NCBI RefSeq assembly: GCF_022695515.1
Contig: NZ_JALDPT010000020.1
Location: 24,343 to 88,342 of the forward strand
Reading direction: 5' to 3'
Length of the DNA stretch: 64,000 nt
From: Phenylobacterium aquaticum
GTDB lineage: Bacteria; Pseudomonadota; Alphaproteobacteria; Caulobacterales; Caulobacteraceae
Shown: piece by piece, positions 35,323 through 44,408 of the stretch
How the letters are laid out: each line of letters begins with the position of its first letter
Numbering within the stretch: the first letter of the stretch is position 1
The notes under the pieces: model-generated
The model's database searches: none
The model's input: only the letters and a program-made list of their open reading frames with translations
What the model was told of the DNA's origin: nothing
Translations under genes and position numbers: made by a program

Positions 35323-36192
35323 GTGTCGGACGAGGTGCGGTGCGCGGCCGAGGGGCTGGACATCCTGGGCGAGGGGCCGATGTGGGACGCCCGTGACGGG
35401 CGGCTCTACTGGTTCGACATCAAGGGCCACAGGCTCAACTGGCTGGCCCACGCCGACGGGTCGCGGGGCGGATGGGAGCTGCCCTGGCGGGCCAGCGTGG
35501 CGGCGCCGCGGACGGCGGGCGGGCTGGTGCTGGCGACCGAGGCGGGGATCGCCCGGTTCGATCCGGCGACAGGCTTTGCCGAGCTGGTCGCGCGGATGGA
35601 TCTGGGTGACGGCTTCCGCTCCAATGACGGCAAGATCGACCTGGCCGGCCGGCTGTGGTGGTCGAGCATGGACGACGACGGCGGCAAGCGGCCGGGCGCC
35701 CTGTTCCGCACCGATCCGGACGGGACGACGCACAAGGTGCTGGACGGGATCCACATCGCCAACACCGTCTCGGTCAGTCCGGACGGTAAGACCATGTACT
35801 TCGCCGATTCCGCTCTTCAGGTGATCTGGGCCTTCGCGATCACCGACGAGGGCCTGCTGGCCGACCGCCGGGTGTTCCTGGACATCAGCGGCCAGACGGG
35901 CGGGCCGGACGGCTCGGCGGTGGACGCCGACGGCTATCTCTGGAACGTGCAGTGGGGCGCCTGGCGGATGGTGCGCTACGCGCCCGACGGGTCGGTGGAC
36001 CGCATCGTCGCCCTGCCGGCCGAGCAGGCGACCAGCTGCGCCTTCGGGGGGCCGGACCTCACCACCCTCTATGTCACCAGCGCCCGGGAGGGCCTGAGCG
36101 ACGCGGCCCTGGCGGGCCAGCCCCTGGCCGGGTCGGTGTTCGCCCTGGAGCCCGGCGTGAAGGGTCTGCCCCTGCCGGCCTTCGCGGGCTAG
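35323..36192 (+). CDS. SMP-30/gluconolactonase family lactonase
   Basis: 289 residues of a six-bladed beta propeller: EGPMWDARDGRLYWFDI near residue 17 with the metal Glu, RSNDGKIDLAGRLWWSSMD with the Asn, NTVSVSPDGKTMYFAD, and GGPDGSAVDADGYLWN with the Asp-containing metal site. It opens sugar lactones to aldonic acids. The GTG at 35323 follows GAGGAG. Followed by SDR, dgoK and dgoA genes, the likely substrate is D-galactono-lactone or a related aldonolactone. Confidence 0.88.
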   Translation: MSDEVRCAAEGLDILGEGPMWDARDGRLYWFDIKGHRLNWLAHADGSRGGWELPWRASVAAPRTAGGLVLATEAGIARFDPATGFAELVARMDLGDGFRSNDGKIDLAGRLWWSSMDDDGGKRPGALFRTDPDGTTHKVLDGIHIANTVSVSPDGKTMYFADSALQVIWAFAITDEGLLADRRVFLDISGQTGGPDGSAVDADGYLWNVQWGAWRMVRYAPDGSVDRIVALPAEQATSCAFGGPDLTTLYVTSAREGLSDAALAGQPLAGSVFALEPGVKGLPLPAFAG

Positions 36193-36200
36193 GAGGGGGC

Positions 36201-36947
36201 ATGAGCGCGATCTATCCCAGCCTGAAGGACCGGGCGGTCTTCATCACCGGCGGCGCGTCCGGCATCGGCGCGGCCCTGGTCGAGGCCTTTCACGGCCAGG
36301 GCGCGAGGGTCGGCTTCATCGACCGCGACGCGGACGCCGGCGCGGCCCTCGCCGGGCGGCTGGGCCGCGTCTGGTTCCAGCCCTGCGACGTGACCGACGC
36401 TGGCGCCCTGACCGGGGCGATCGCGGCGGCGGCCCAGGCGATCGGGCCGATCCGCGTGCTGATCAACAATGTCGCCAATGACAGCCGGCATGTCGCCGCC
36501 GAGACCGATGCGGCGGCCTGGCGGGCCCATCTGGCGGTCAATCTGGACCCGACCTTCCTTGCCTCGACCGCCGTCCAGCCCGGCATGAAGGCCGCGGGCG
36601 GCGGGGTGATCCTGAACCTGTCCTCGATCAACGCCCTGCTGGGGCCGGCCGGCATGCCGGCCTATGTGGCGGCCAAGGGGGCGGTCAATGCGCTGACCAA
36701 GGGGCTGGCGCGGGAATGGGGGCCGGACAATATCCGGGTCAACGCCATCTCGCCGGGCTGGGTGGTGACCGAGCGCCAGCTGGCCCTGTGGCTGACCCCG
36801 GAGGCCGAGGCCGCCTGGATGGAGCAGGTGGCGCTGAAGCGCCGGATCGAACCGGCCGACATCGCCGACCTCGCCCTGTTCCTGGCCTCCGACCAGGCCC
36901 GCGCCATCACCGGCCAGAACCATGTGATCGACGGGGGGCGGACCTGA
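36201..36947 (+). CDS. SDR, probable sugar dehydrogenase
   Basis: 248 residues with TGGASGIGAALVEAFH, NNVAND in place of NNAG, Ser in NLSSINALLGP and YVAAKGAVNALTKGLA (Tyr-x-x-x-Lys). FIDRDADAG after the second strand, with Asp, indicates NAD. By context it oxidises the sugar (galactose, arabinose or fucose type) to the lactone used by the preceding gene. AGGAGGGGGC precedes the ATG. The stop overlaps the dgoK start (TGATG). Confidence 0.87.
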   Translation: MSAIYPSLKDRAVFITGGASGIGAALVEAFHGQGARVGFIDRDADAGAALAGRLGRVWFQPCDVTDAGALTGAIAAAAQAIGPIRVLINNVANDSRHVAAETDAAAWRAHLAVNLDPTFLASTAVQPGMKAAGGGVILNLSSINALLGPAGMPAYVAAKGAVNALTKGLAREWGPDNIRVNAISPGWVVTERQLALWLTPEAEAAWMEQVALKRRIEPADIADLALFLASDQARAITGQNHVIDGGRT

Positions 36948-37849
36948 TGGCCGCCGCCTTGCTGGCCTGCGACTGGGGCTCGACCCATCTGCGCGCCTGG
37001 ACGCTGGACGCCGCGGGCGCGGTGGTCGACCGCCGCGACTTCCCCTTCGGGGTCAACCGCATCGCGCCCGGCGAGGCGGAGACGAAGTTCCGCGAGGACG
37101 TCCGCCCGGCCCTGGGGGCGGAGACCCTGCCGGCCCTGCTCTGCGGGGGGGTGGGATCGAACATCGGCTGGCGGACGGTTCCCTATGTGGATTGCCCCGC
37201 GCGGCTGGAGGCGGTGGGCGCGGGCCTGCTGAAGGTCGCCGAGCGGACCTGGATCGCGCCCGGCCTGCGCTGCCAGGGGCTGGGCGAGGCCTGCGACGTG
37301 CTGCGCGGCGAGGAGACCCTGGTGTTCGGCTGGGTGGCGCTGGATCCCGCGCGCCAGACCGGCCGCTGGCTGGTCTGCCAGCCCGGCACCCACGGCAAGT
37401 GGCTGGTGGTCGAGGACGGCAGCATCGTCCGTTTCCTGAGCGCCTTCACCGGCGAACTCTATGCGGTGCTGAGCGCCCACTCGATCCTGAGGAGCTCCGG
37501 CCAGGGCCAGGACCTGGCGGTGTTCGACCAGGGGCTGGAGGCGGCCGCCGACGGCGACGGCCTGCTGAACCGGCTCTACACCGCCCGCTCCCGGGTGGCG
37601 GGCCAGGGCGCGAGCCAGGAGAGCACGGCCGACTATCTGTCCGGCCTGCTGATCGGGGCCGAGGTCGCGGCCACGCCGCGCCTGCTGGGCCTGGAAGGCG
37701 CGCCCGTGGCCCTGGTCGGGGATGCGACCCTTTGCGACCGCTACGCCCGCGCCCTTGACCGGCGGGGGGTGACCGTCACACGACATGAGGGGGAGCCTGC
37801 GGTGCGGGCCGGCCTCTTCGCCCTCGCCCGCATGGGAGGCCTGATATGA
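36947..37849 (+). CDS. dgoK: 2-dehydro-3-deoxygalactonokinase
   Basis: 300 residues, the standard length. The N-terminus LLACDWGSTHLRAWTLD is the phosphate-1 motif of this ASKHA-type kinase. Further marks are CGGVGSNIGWRTVPY, GEETLVFGW and CQPGTHGKWLVVEDGSIVRFLSAFTGELYAVL, divided over residues 140-175. It phosphorylates 2-keto-3-deoxygalactonate at O6. It overlaps the SDR gene before it and the aldolase gene after it (ATGA), so translation is coupled along the operon. Confidence 0.92.
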   Translation: MAAALLACDWGSTHLRAWTLDAAGAVVDRRDFPFGVNRIAPGEAETKFREDVRPALGAETLPALLCGGVGSNIGWRTVPYVDCPARLEAVGAGLLKVAERTWIAPGLRCQGLGEACDVLRGEETLVFGWVALDPARQTGRWLVCQPGTHGKWLVVEDGSIVRFLSAFTGELYAVLSAHSILRSSGQGQDLAVFDQGLEAAADGDGLLNRLYTARSRVAGQGASQESTADYLSGLLIGAEVAATPRLLGLEGAPVALVGDATLCDRYARALDRRGVTVTRHEGEPAVRAGLFALARMGGLI

Positions 37850-38472
37850 AACTCGCCGAGGCCCTGTCGCTCTGTCCGCTGGTCGCCATCCTGCGCGGAA
37901 TCACGCCGGACGAGGTGCTGGAGCATGCCGAAATCCTCTACGCCGCCGGCGTGCGGGCGATCGAGGTGCCGCTGAATTCCCCCGACCCGCTGATCAGCAT
38001 CGCCCGGCTGGCGGCGGCCTTTTCCGGTCGGGCCATCTGCGGGGCGGGCACGGTTCTGGCGCCGGGGCAGGTGGACGCCGTGGCCCAGGCCGGCGGGCGG
38101 CTGATCGTCTCGCCCGACACCGACGCCAGCGTGATCCAGCGCACGGTCGAGCTGGGCCTGGCCTCCGCGCCCGGCTTCGCCACCGCCACCGAGGCCTTCG
38201 CCGCCATCGCCGCCGGCGCCCGGCATCTGAAGCTGTTCCCGGCCTCGACCTATGGACCCGGCCACCTGCGCCAGCTGCGCGCCGTGCTGCCGGACGACGT
38301 CGCCGTGCTGGCGGTCGGCGGGGTCGGCGCCGACAATATGCTGGAGTGGTGGAAGGCCGGGGCCGAGGGCTTCGGCCTGGGCTCGGAGCTCTACAAGGCC
38401 GGCCAGACCCCAGAGATCACCGCCGAGAAGGCCGCCCGCGCCGTCGCCGCCAGCCGCGAGCTGAAGGACTGA
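37846..38472 (+). CDS. dgoA: 2-dehydro-3-deoxy-6-phosphogalactonate aldolase
   Basis: 208 residues of the KDPG/KDPGal aldolase family: LVAILRGITPDEVLEHAEILYAAG carries the general Glu/Arg region, IEVPLNSPDPL is the form seen in KDPGal aldolases (KDPG enzymes have a Thr/Arg version), and LKLFPAS contains the Schiff-base Lys. It cleaves KDPGal to pyruvate and glyceraldehyde 3-phosphate. With dgoK it gives the last two steps of De Ley-Doudoroff galactose breakdown. No galactonate dehydratase gene is nearby. Confidence 0.9.
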   Translation: MKLAEALSLCPLVAILRGITPDEVLEHAEILYAAGVRAIEVPLNSPDPLISIARLAAAFSGRAICGAGTVLAPGQVDAVAQAGGRLIVSPDTDASVIQRTVELGLASAPGFATATEAFAAIAAGARHLKLFPASTYGPGHLRQLRAVLPDDVAVLAVGGVGADNMLEWWKAGAEGFGLGSELYKAGQTPEITAEKAARAVAASRELKD

Positions 38473-38474
38473 CG

Positions 38475-38504
38475 AAAAAGGGCGGCCGCCTGACGCGACC
38501 GCCC
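38475..38504 (-). terminator. Intrinsic terminator of the TonB-dependent receptor gene
   Basis: On the minus strand GGGCGG pairs with CCGCCC (38499-38504 and 38480-38485) across a 13-base loop, followed by five T (38475-38479). It lies 30 bases past the receptor stop. The same stem could slow plus-strand transcription from dgoA. An odd palindrome TCCGATC-A-GATCGGA sits beside it at 38514-38528. Confidence 0.75.
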
Positions 38505-38533
38505 CTCCTCGGATCCGATCAGATCGGACGGGA

Positions 38534-40824
38534 TCAGAACGCCTTGCGGACGCTCACGCCCCAGTAGCGGTCGTTGTCGCGCGGGACCCAGCGGATCACG
38601 CCGCCGAGCGAGCCATAGGCGATGTTCGACGAGTAGTGCTGGTTGGTGAGGTTCTTGACCACGCCGCGGATGGTCCAGCCGTTCTCCAGACCGACCAGAG
38701 CGACGTCGGCGTTCCAGATGCCGTAGGCCGGCTGGATCGTGTCGGGGGTCTCGCCGAGGGAGTACTGGGTCTTGTCCTTCCAGCTGTAGTCGGTGGACAG
38801 CTGCACGTCCCAGGCGTCGGAGGCGTGGATCGTGTACTGCACGTCGGTGTGGGTCTTCCACTTCGGCGCGAAGGGCAGAGGCTGGCCGTCGATGTTGCAG
38901 CTGGTCGCCGCGCCGACCGGGCAGTTGAAGTGGTCGACCTTGGCGTCGGTGCGCGCGAAGGAGAAGCCGATCCGCAGGGCGTCGATCGGACGCGCCGTGA
39001 AGTCGCCTTCCACGCCCTTGGACGAGACCTTACCGGCGTTGACCAGGCGGGTGACGATGGCGCCGCCGGCCGTGTCGCTGAAGTTGGCCTGATAGTTCTC
39101 GAACTTGGTGTCGTAGAGGGCCAGGCCCCCCGACAGCTTGCCGTCGAACAGGCTGCCCTTCACGCCGAGTTCCAGAGCCTTGGAAGTCTCCGGCTTCAGA
39201 GCGATCTCGTCGATCGCCTGCATGTTGAAGAAGGTGTTGAAGGCCGGGCCCTTATAGCCGCGCGAATAGGTCAGATAGACCATCGAGCCGGGCTTCAGGT
39301 CGTATTGCAGGCCGACCCGACCGCTCCAGCTGTTCTCGTCGGTCGAGCCGGAGCTGGTATGGTTGGGACGGATGCCGGTGACCGCCACCAGCGGGGTCGA
39401 GACGCGGGCGTGGTAATAGTCCAGCTGATCCCAGATCGCCCGGGCGCCCAGGATGCCGCGGAAGGTCGGGGTGAAGTTGAAGTTGCCTTCGCCATAGACC
39501 GCGTAGTTCGTGCCCTTGGTGCCATAACGGGCGGTGCCGGTGTCGGCGACCGTCGCGCCCGCGACGATGCGGGTCAGGTCGCGGCGATAGACCTCATTGG
39601 TCTCGGCGCGCATGTAGTAGGCGCCGGCCACATAGTCGAAGAAGCCGCCCTTGGGCGAGGTCAGGCGGAATTCCTGCGAGCTCTGCTTGAAGTCCACCAG
39701 GCCGTTGTCGATGGCGCTGGGGAAGTTGGCGTTGAGCGTCGGCAGCTGGTCGAAGTCCTGGAGCTGGTGGTTCTTCCAGTACCGGTAGGCGGTGATCGAG
39801 GTCAGCACATAGTCGCCGGCCTTGTAGTCGGCTTCCAGCGACAGGCCGCCATTGCGGTCCTTCACGGTGGAGCCCACCCCGGCGAGCGCGGTCTTGTTGT
39901 TGGCGCTGGCCGTCAGGCCGTAGCTGGCGAGGAAGGCGGCCAGGTTCGGATTGGCGGTCACCACGCCGGTCGGATAGGCGACCCGGTTGGTGGAGACGAA
40001 GACGCCGGTCGGGGTCGATTCCTTGCCCTGAACGAAGTCGGCGCCGAAGGTGAGCGTCAGGTTGTCGGTGGGCGTGGCGATCAGCTTCACGCGGGCGCCG
40101 TCATGGCTGTAGCCGTTGATCTTGCCGCCGCGCAGGCCGTCCGTGACGTTGCCGTCGTAGCGGGCGCCGATCACCGAGACGAGCCCGTTGACGTTCTCCA
40201 TCAGCTTGCCGGAGACCGAGGCCTTCAGCCGGTACTCGGCGTTGTCGTAGTAGGCGGCCTCGACATAGCCTTGCGTGTCGGCGGTCGGGCTCTTGGTCAC
40301 GATGTTGAGCACGCCGGCCGAGGCGTTCTTGCCGAACAGGGTGCCCTGCGGGCCGCGCAGCACCTCGATGCGCTCCAGGTCCATCAGGTCCAGGGTGGAC
40401 TGGCCGGGACGGGCCAGGACCACGCCGTCGATGACCGTGGAGACCGACGGCTCGACGCCGGGCGAGGTGGTGATGGTGCCGACGCCGCGGACGAACACGG
40501 TGCGGTCCTTGTTGGACGCGCCGGTGCGGAAGTCGATGGTCGGTACGGCCTGGGCGATGTCGCCCAGATTGTTGAGGTTGCGGGCGGTGACCTGATCGCC
40601 GCTGACCACCGTGACCGCGATCGGCACGCTGTTCAGGGATTCCTCGCGGAAGCGGGCGGTGACCACCAGCTCGTCGATGGTGGTGGCGGCCGCGGATTCG
40701 GCGGCCGCCGCGGCGCCGGCGCCGGCGGTCGAGATCAGAGCGACGCTGACGAACAGCGCGCGCAGGCGAGCGGACTTGGCCGCCCGCGCGCCTCGGCATG
40801 AGCCTGAGAGCCATGGATATGCAT
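38534..40824 (-). CDS. TonB-dependent receptor, signal region apparently frameshifted
   Basis: The body (from about 40690) has a plug domain (IDELVVTARFREESLNSVPIAV, LNNLGDIAQAVPTIDF, RIEVLRGPQGTLFGKNASAGVLNI) and a beta barrel ending in WGVSVRKAF, the aromatic C-terminus of outer membrane proteins. It imports a bulky nutrient, by context a sugar or sugar acid. The good start, ATG at 40824 with AAGGGGAA eight bases before it, leads MHIHGSQAHAEARGR and then needs one added base near 40780-40798 to join AAKSARLRALFVSVALISTAGA, the hydrophobic signal core. No start codon lies in the body frame before a GTG at 40666, which is inside the mature protein. Confidence 0.82.
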
Positions 40825-41054
40825 TCGAATTTCCCCTTCACTTCGGCTTTTCCCGCCGATCGAGGGGCTCGCTTATCCCCATATGAACGGTAGGAATACG
40901 AAGATATTCTTTTCGCCCGTGGGCTTTTTCTGAATGGGTCCCCGCGGCCTGGGCCGCCGTTTCCCCCCCGATGGATCCGCCGCCGGCCTGTAGGTCCGGT
41001 CAACGAAGTCGCCTTGATGTAACGCCGGTATCCCCCCGCCGCAACGGCGCGGGG

Positions 41055-42299
41055 TCAGGTCTCGGCCGCAGTGAGCCTGGGAAGCCACAGCTGCAGCCAG
41101 CCCAGCGCCAGGAGGTAGGAGGCGGCGGCGATGATCAGCAGGGGCGCATAGCCCAGGCCGGCGTTGAGGATCTCACCCGCCAGCAGGACGATGCCCATGC
41201 CGGCGAAATTGCCGCACAGGGCGCCGAAGCTGGTCACCGAGCCGACCCGGGCCTTGGGCGTGATGTCGGCGATGGTCGAGAAGACGCTGACCGAGAATCC
41301 CTGGTGGGCGGCGAGCGTCAGGCCGAGCAAGCCGACCGCGGCCCACAGATTGTGCAGATAGATGGCCAGCGGCACGGGGGTCACCAGCAGGGCGCAGACC
41401 AGCATCATGCCCTTGCGCACGGTATTGATGCTGTGGCCGCGGGCGACCAGGCGCGCGGCGATCCATCCGGCCGCCAGCGACCCGGCGGCCGCCATGCCGT
41501 AGACGACCGCGAGCGGCGGACCGAGCTGGGCGACGCTCAGGCCGAACACCCGGTGGAAGAAGTCCGGGGCCCAGAACAGCAGCAGCCACCAGACCTGGTC
41601 CGACAGGGCCTTGGCGCCCGCCACGCCCCAGGTCTTGCGGTCCCAGAGCAGCTCGCGCAGGCCGGCTAGCGTGGTCTGGGGAACCTCGGGCGCCGTGCGG
41701 GCGAAGGTGACGCCGCGGGTCGCGGTCAGCCACAGCAGCACCCAGACGAAGCCGATGGCGCCGACCAGCAGGAAGGAGCCGCGCCAGCCGATGGCCAAGG
41801 CCAGGACCGGCAGGACCAGCGGCGTGACGATGGCCCCCACATTCGCGGCGCCGTTGGAGATCCCGAAGGCGACCGAGCGCATGCGGGCCGAGAACAGGGC
41901 GCCGATGGTCTTTACGAAGGAGGGCGTGCCCATGGACTCGGTGGCCCCCAGGGCCACCCGGGCGGCGGCGAACTGGCCGAAGCTCATCGACCACCCATGG
42001 GCCATGGCCGCCAGGCTCCAGGCCGCGACCCCGGCCGGAGTCGACCACTTGACCCCCAGCCGGTCGACGATCCAGCCGGTGCCCACATAGGCGAGCGCGG
42101 CGGCCAGCTGGAACAGGGAGGCGAGCTGGCCGTAGTCGGCGTCGTTCCAGCCCATGTCCTGTTCGATCATCGGCTTGAGCACCGCGATCACCTGGCGATC
42201 CACATAGTTGAGGATGCCGGCCAGGATGACGAGGCCCAGCAGGAACCAGCGCCGCTGCTCCGCGAGGCTGGGCGTCTCCACCTTTGAGATGTCCGTCAT
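41055..42299 (-). CDS. MFS transporter, hexuronate/galactonate type
   Basis: 414 residues with twelve hydrophobic segments. The anion:cation symporter marks are VILAGILNYVDRQVIAVLKP at the first helix, GWIVDRLGVKWSTPAG between helices 2 and 3, and AARVALGATESMGTPSFVKTIGALF. It fits the ExuT/DgoT-like group that takes up sugar acids with protons, which agrees with the dgoK-dgoA genes nearby. The 230 bases to the receptor start hold only that gene's presumed promoter region and a weak GAATA-N6-TATTC repeat. Confidence 0.85.
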   Translation of the reverse strand: MTDISKVETPSLAEQRRWFLLGLVILAGILNYVDRQVIAVLKPMIEQDMGWNDADYGQLASLFQLAAALAYVGTGWIVDRLGVKWSTPAGVAAWSLAAMAHGWSMSFGQFAAARVALGATESMGTPSFVKTIGALFSARMRSVAFGISNGAANVGAIVTPLVLPVLALAIGWRGSFLLVGAIGFVWVLLWLTATRGVTFARTAPEVPQTTLAGLRELLWDRKTWGVAGAKALSDQVWWLLLFWAPDFFHRVFGLSVAQLGPPLAVVYGMAAAGSLAAGWIAARLVARGHSINTVRKGMMLVCALLVTPVPLAIYLHNLWAAVGLLGLTLAAHQGFSVSVFSTIADITPKARVGSVTSFGALCGNFAGMGIVLLAGEILNAGLGYAPLLIIAAASYLLALGWLQLWLPRLTAAET

Positions 42300-42349
42300 G
42301 TCCCCGCCCCGTTCGTCCCGGCTTTGCGCTGGTGACCTTTCGCGATCAT

Positions 42350-42366
42350 CCCCGGTCGCGCCGGGG
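42350..42366. repeat. Short palindrome CCCCGG-TCGCG-CCGGGG
   Basis: A six-base-pair stem with a five-base loop in the 75-base gap between the MFS start and the Gfo/Idh/MocA stop, in the setting ATCATCCCCGG...GGGGACGC. It resembles the dispersed CCCCG palindromes of this group and has no U-tract. Confidence 0.45.
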
Positions 42367-42374
42367 ACGCCAAG

Positions 42375-43451
42375 CTAAAAGCCCAGTTCCGACATCTCGA
42401 CCACGCGCTTCTCCCGGGCGCTGGTCTCGGCGGCGACGCCGATGGCCACGGCGCGCAGGCCGTCCTCGGCGGTGACCTGGACGGGGCCGCGGCCGCGCAC
42501 GGCGTCGATGAAGGCCGCGATCTGGTAATAGGTCGAGCCGTGGTGGGTTCCGGCCTCCAGGATGGTGGGGTCGACCGGCACATGGGTGCGGACCGGCCGC
42601 TTGGGCTGGCCCAGCGGCACGCGGGGCGAATGGACGAGGTCGCCGGAGGGGATGAAGGCCTCGAGCTTGGCGACGTCGCCCACCGCGGTCAGGGCCTCCT
42701 GCTCCTCGGAGCCCTCGGCGAACATGTTGAGGTCCAGGAGCGCGCGGACGCCATTGGCGAAGTCCACCACCGTGAAGCTGTTGTCGATGATGTCGGGGCG
42801 CTCGCCGTCATAGCGCTCGTCCAGGTGATTGACGTCCATGGCGCCGGAGCAGAACACCCGCACCGGCTCGGCCTTCACGATCAGCCGCATCAGGTCGAAG
42901 AAGTGGCAGCACTTCTCGACCATGGTCCCGCCGGTGTTGCGCGAGAACCGGTTCCAGTCGCCGACCTTGACCAGGAAGGGGAAGCGGTGCTCGCGGATCG
43001 ACAGCTGCACCAGCCGGCCGACATCGCCGCCCTCGATCGCCTGGATGAAGCGGGCGGCCGGCGGCATGAAGCGGTATTCCATGCCGGTCCAGAACACCGC
43101 CTTGAGCGCCTTGGCCTGGTCGGCCGCCCAGCGGGCGTCTTCGATGGTGGTGCAGAGCGGCTTTTCGCACAGGATGTTGAGGCCAGCGGCGAACAGCGGC
43201 TCCAGCACCTTCCTGTGGGTGTAGTTGGGCGAGACGACCAGCACGCAGTCGAGGTTCGCCTCGGCCAGCATGGTCGGGATGTCGGCATAGGTGGCGACCG
43301 GCCGACCGAGCTGCTTGACGCCCTTTTCCAGGCACTCCGGGACGGGGTCCTGTAAAGCCACGATCTCCGCCTCGGGGTGGAGTTTGAGGTTGCGGATGTG
43401 CTCGCGACCCATCATTCCAACGCCAACGATGCCGAAGCGCAGCTTTTCCAT
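42375..43451 (-). CDS. Gfo/Idh/MocA family oxidoreductase
   Basis: 358 residues. The N-terminal Rossmann motif is FGIVGVGMMGREHIRNL, the conserved EKP is in ILCEKPLCTT near residue 97, and the C-terminal domain has GGTMVEKCCHFFDLMRLI with the His used in catalysis. These enzymes oxidise or reduce sugars and inositols with NAD(P). It follows the MFS gene in order on the minus strand (upstream in transcription), so both may belong to one sugar operon. It is divergent from the aldo/keto reductase with only 36 bases between starts. Confidence 0.88.
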   Translation of the reverse strand: MEKLRFGIVGVGMMGREHIRNLKLHPEAEIVALQDPVPECLEKGVKQLGRPVATYADIPTMLAEANLDCVLVVSPNYTHRKVLEPLFAAGLNILCEKPLCTTIEDARWAADQAKALKAVFWTGMEYRFMPPAARFIQAIEGGDVGRLVQLSIREHRFPFLVKVGDWNRFSRNTGGTMVEKCCHFFDLMRLIVKAEPVRVFCSGAMDVNHLDERYDGERPDIIDNSFTVVDFANGVRALLDLNMFAEGSEEQEALTAVGDVAKLEAFIPSGDLVHSPRVPLGQPKRPVRTHVPVDPTILEAGTHHGSTYYQIAAFIDAVRGRGPVQVTAEDGLRAVAIGVAAETSAREKRVVEMSELGF

Positions 43452-43487
43452 GATCGCGTCCCCTCAATTCCAGCTCGGAGGGTGGTC

Positions 43488-44408
43488 TTGACCCCTACCG
43501 TCAGCAGTCCTGGCCTGTCGCACGGGCGCCGCGCGCTCGGCAAGAGCGGCCTCACCGTCGCCCCCATCGCCTGGGGCATGTGGCGCTTCAAGGGGGCCGA
43601 CGTGAAGGCCGCCCGGACCCTGGTGGAGACCGCGCTGGAGGCGGGCTTCGACCTGCTCGACACCGCCGACATCTACGGCCCCGACAATGGCGAGCCCTTT
43701 GGCGCCGCCGAAGCCCTGCTGGGCCGGGTGCTGGCCGAGGCGCCGGCCCTGCGCGACTGCTTCGTGCTGGCCACCAAGGGCGGCATCGAGATGGGCACGC
43801 CCTATAATTCGAGCCCCGACTATCTGGTCTCGGCTGTCGAGGCCTCGCTGAAGCGACTGGGCGTCGAGCGGATCGATCTTTGGCAGATCCATCGCCCGGA
43901 CCACCTGGCCCATCCGGCCGAGATCGCCCGGACGTTCGAGACGCTCCGGGCCCAGGGCAAGGTGGCCGAGTTCGGGGTGTCGAACCACACCGCGGCCCAG
44001 ACCGCGGCGCTCGCCGCCCACCTGCCCTTCCCGCTCGCCTCGATCCAGCCGGAGTTCTCGGCGCTGGCCATCGACGGCCTCTATGACGGGGTGCTGGACC
44101 AGGCCCTGGAGCGGAACTACGCCGTGCTGGCCTGGTCGCCGCTCGCCCAGGGCCGCCTGGCCGAGCCCAAGGAGGCCAAGGCCCTGGCCGTGGCCGCCGA
44201 ACTCGCCACCGTAGCCCAGCGCGCCGGCGTGTCGACCACCGCGGCCGCCTATGCCTGGATCATGGCCCACCCGACGGGCGCCATCCCGATCGTCGGCTCG
44301 CAGCAGGTCGCCCGCATCCGCGAGGCCGCCGACGCCCTGAAGGTCCAATTCACCCGCGCCGAATGGTACGCCGTGCTCACCGCCGCCAGAGGAGTTCCCC
44401 TGCCATGA
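43488..44408 (+). CDS. Aldo/keto reductase
   Basis: 306 residues, TIM-barrel AKR. The catalytic tetrad is seen as Asp in DLLDTADIYG with Tyr four residues later, Lys in VLATKGG and His in QIHRPDH. The C-terminal nucleotide-binding part is IPIVGSQQVARIREAADAL. The TTG at 43488 is chosen because GGAGGG lies six bases before it; an in-frame GTG at 43482 is too close. The stop overlaps the next start (ATGA), so it is translated together with the flavin monooxygenase. Confidence 0.85.
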   Translation: MTPTVSSPGLSHGRRALGKSGLTVAPIAWGMWRFKGADVKAARTLVETALEAGFDLLDTADIYGPDNGEPFGAAEALLGRVLAEAPALRDCFVLATKGGIEMGTPYNSSPDYLVSAVEASLKRLGVERIDLWQIHRPDHLAHPAEIARTFETLRAQGKVAEFGVSNHTAAQTAALAAHLPFPLASIQPEFSALAIDGLYDGVLDQALERNYAVLAWSPLAQGRLAEPKEAKALAVAAELATVAQRAGVSTTAAAYAWIMAHPTGAIPIVGSQQVARIREAADALKVQFTRAEWYAVLTAARGVPLP

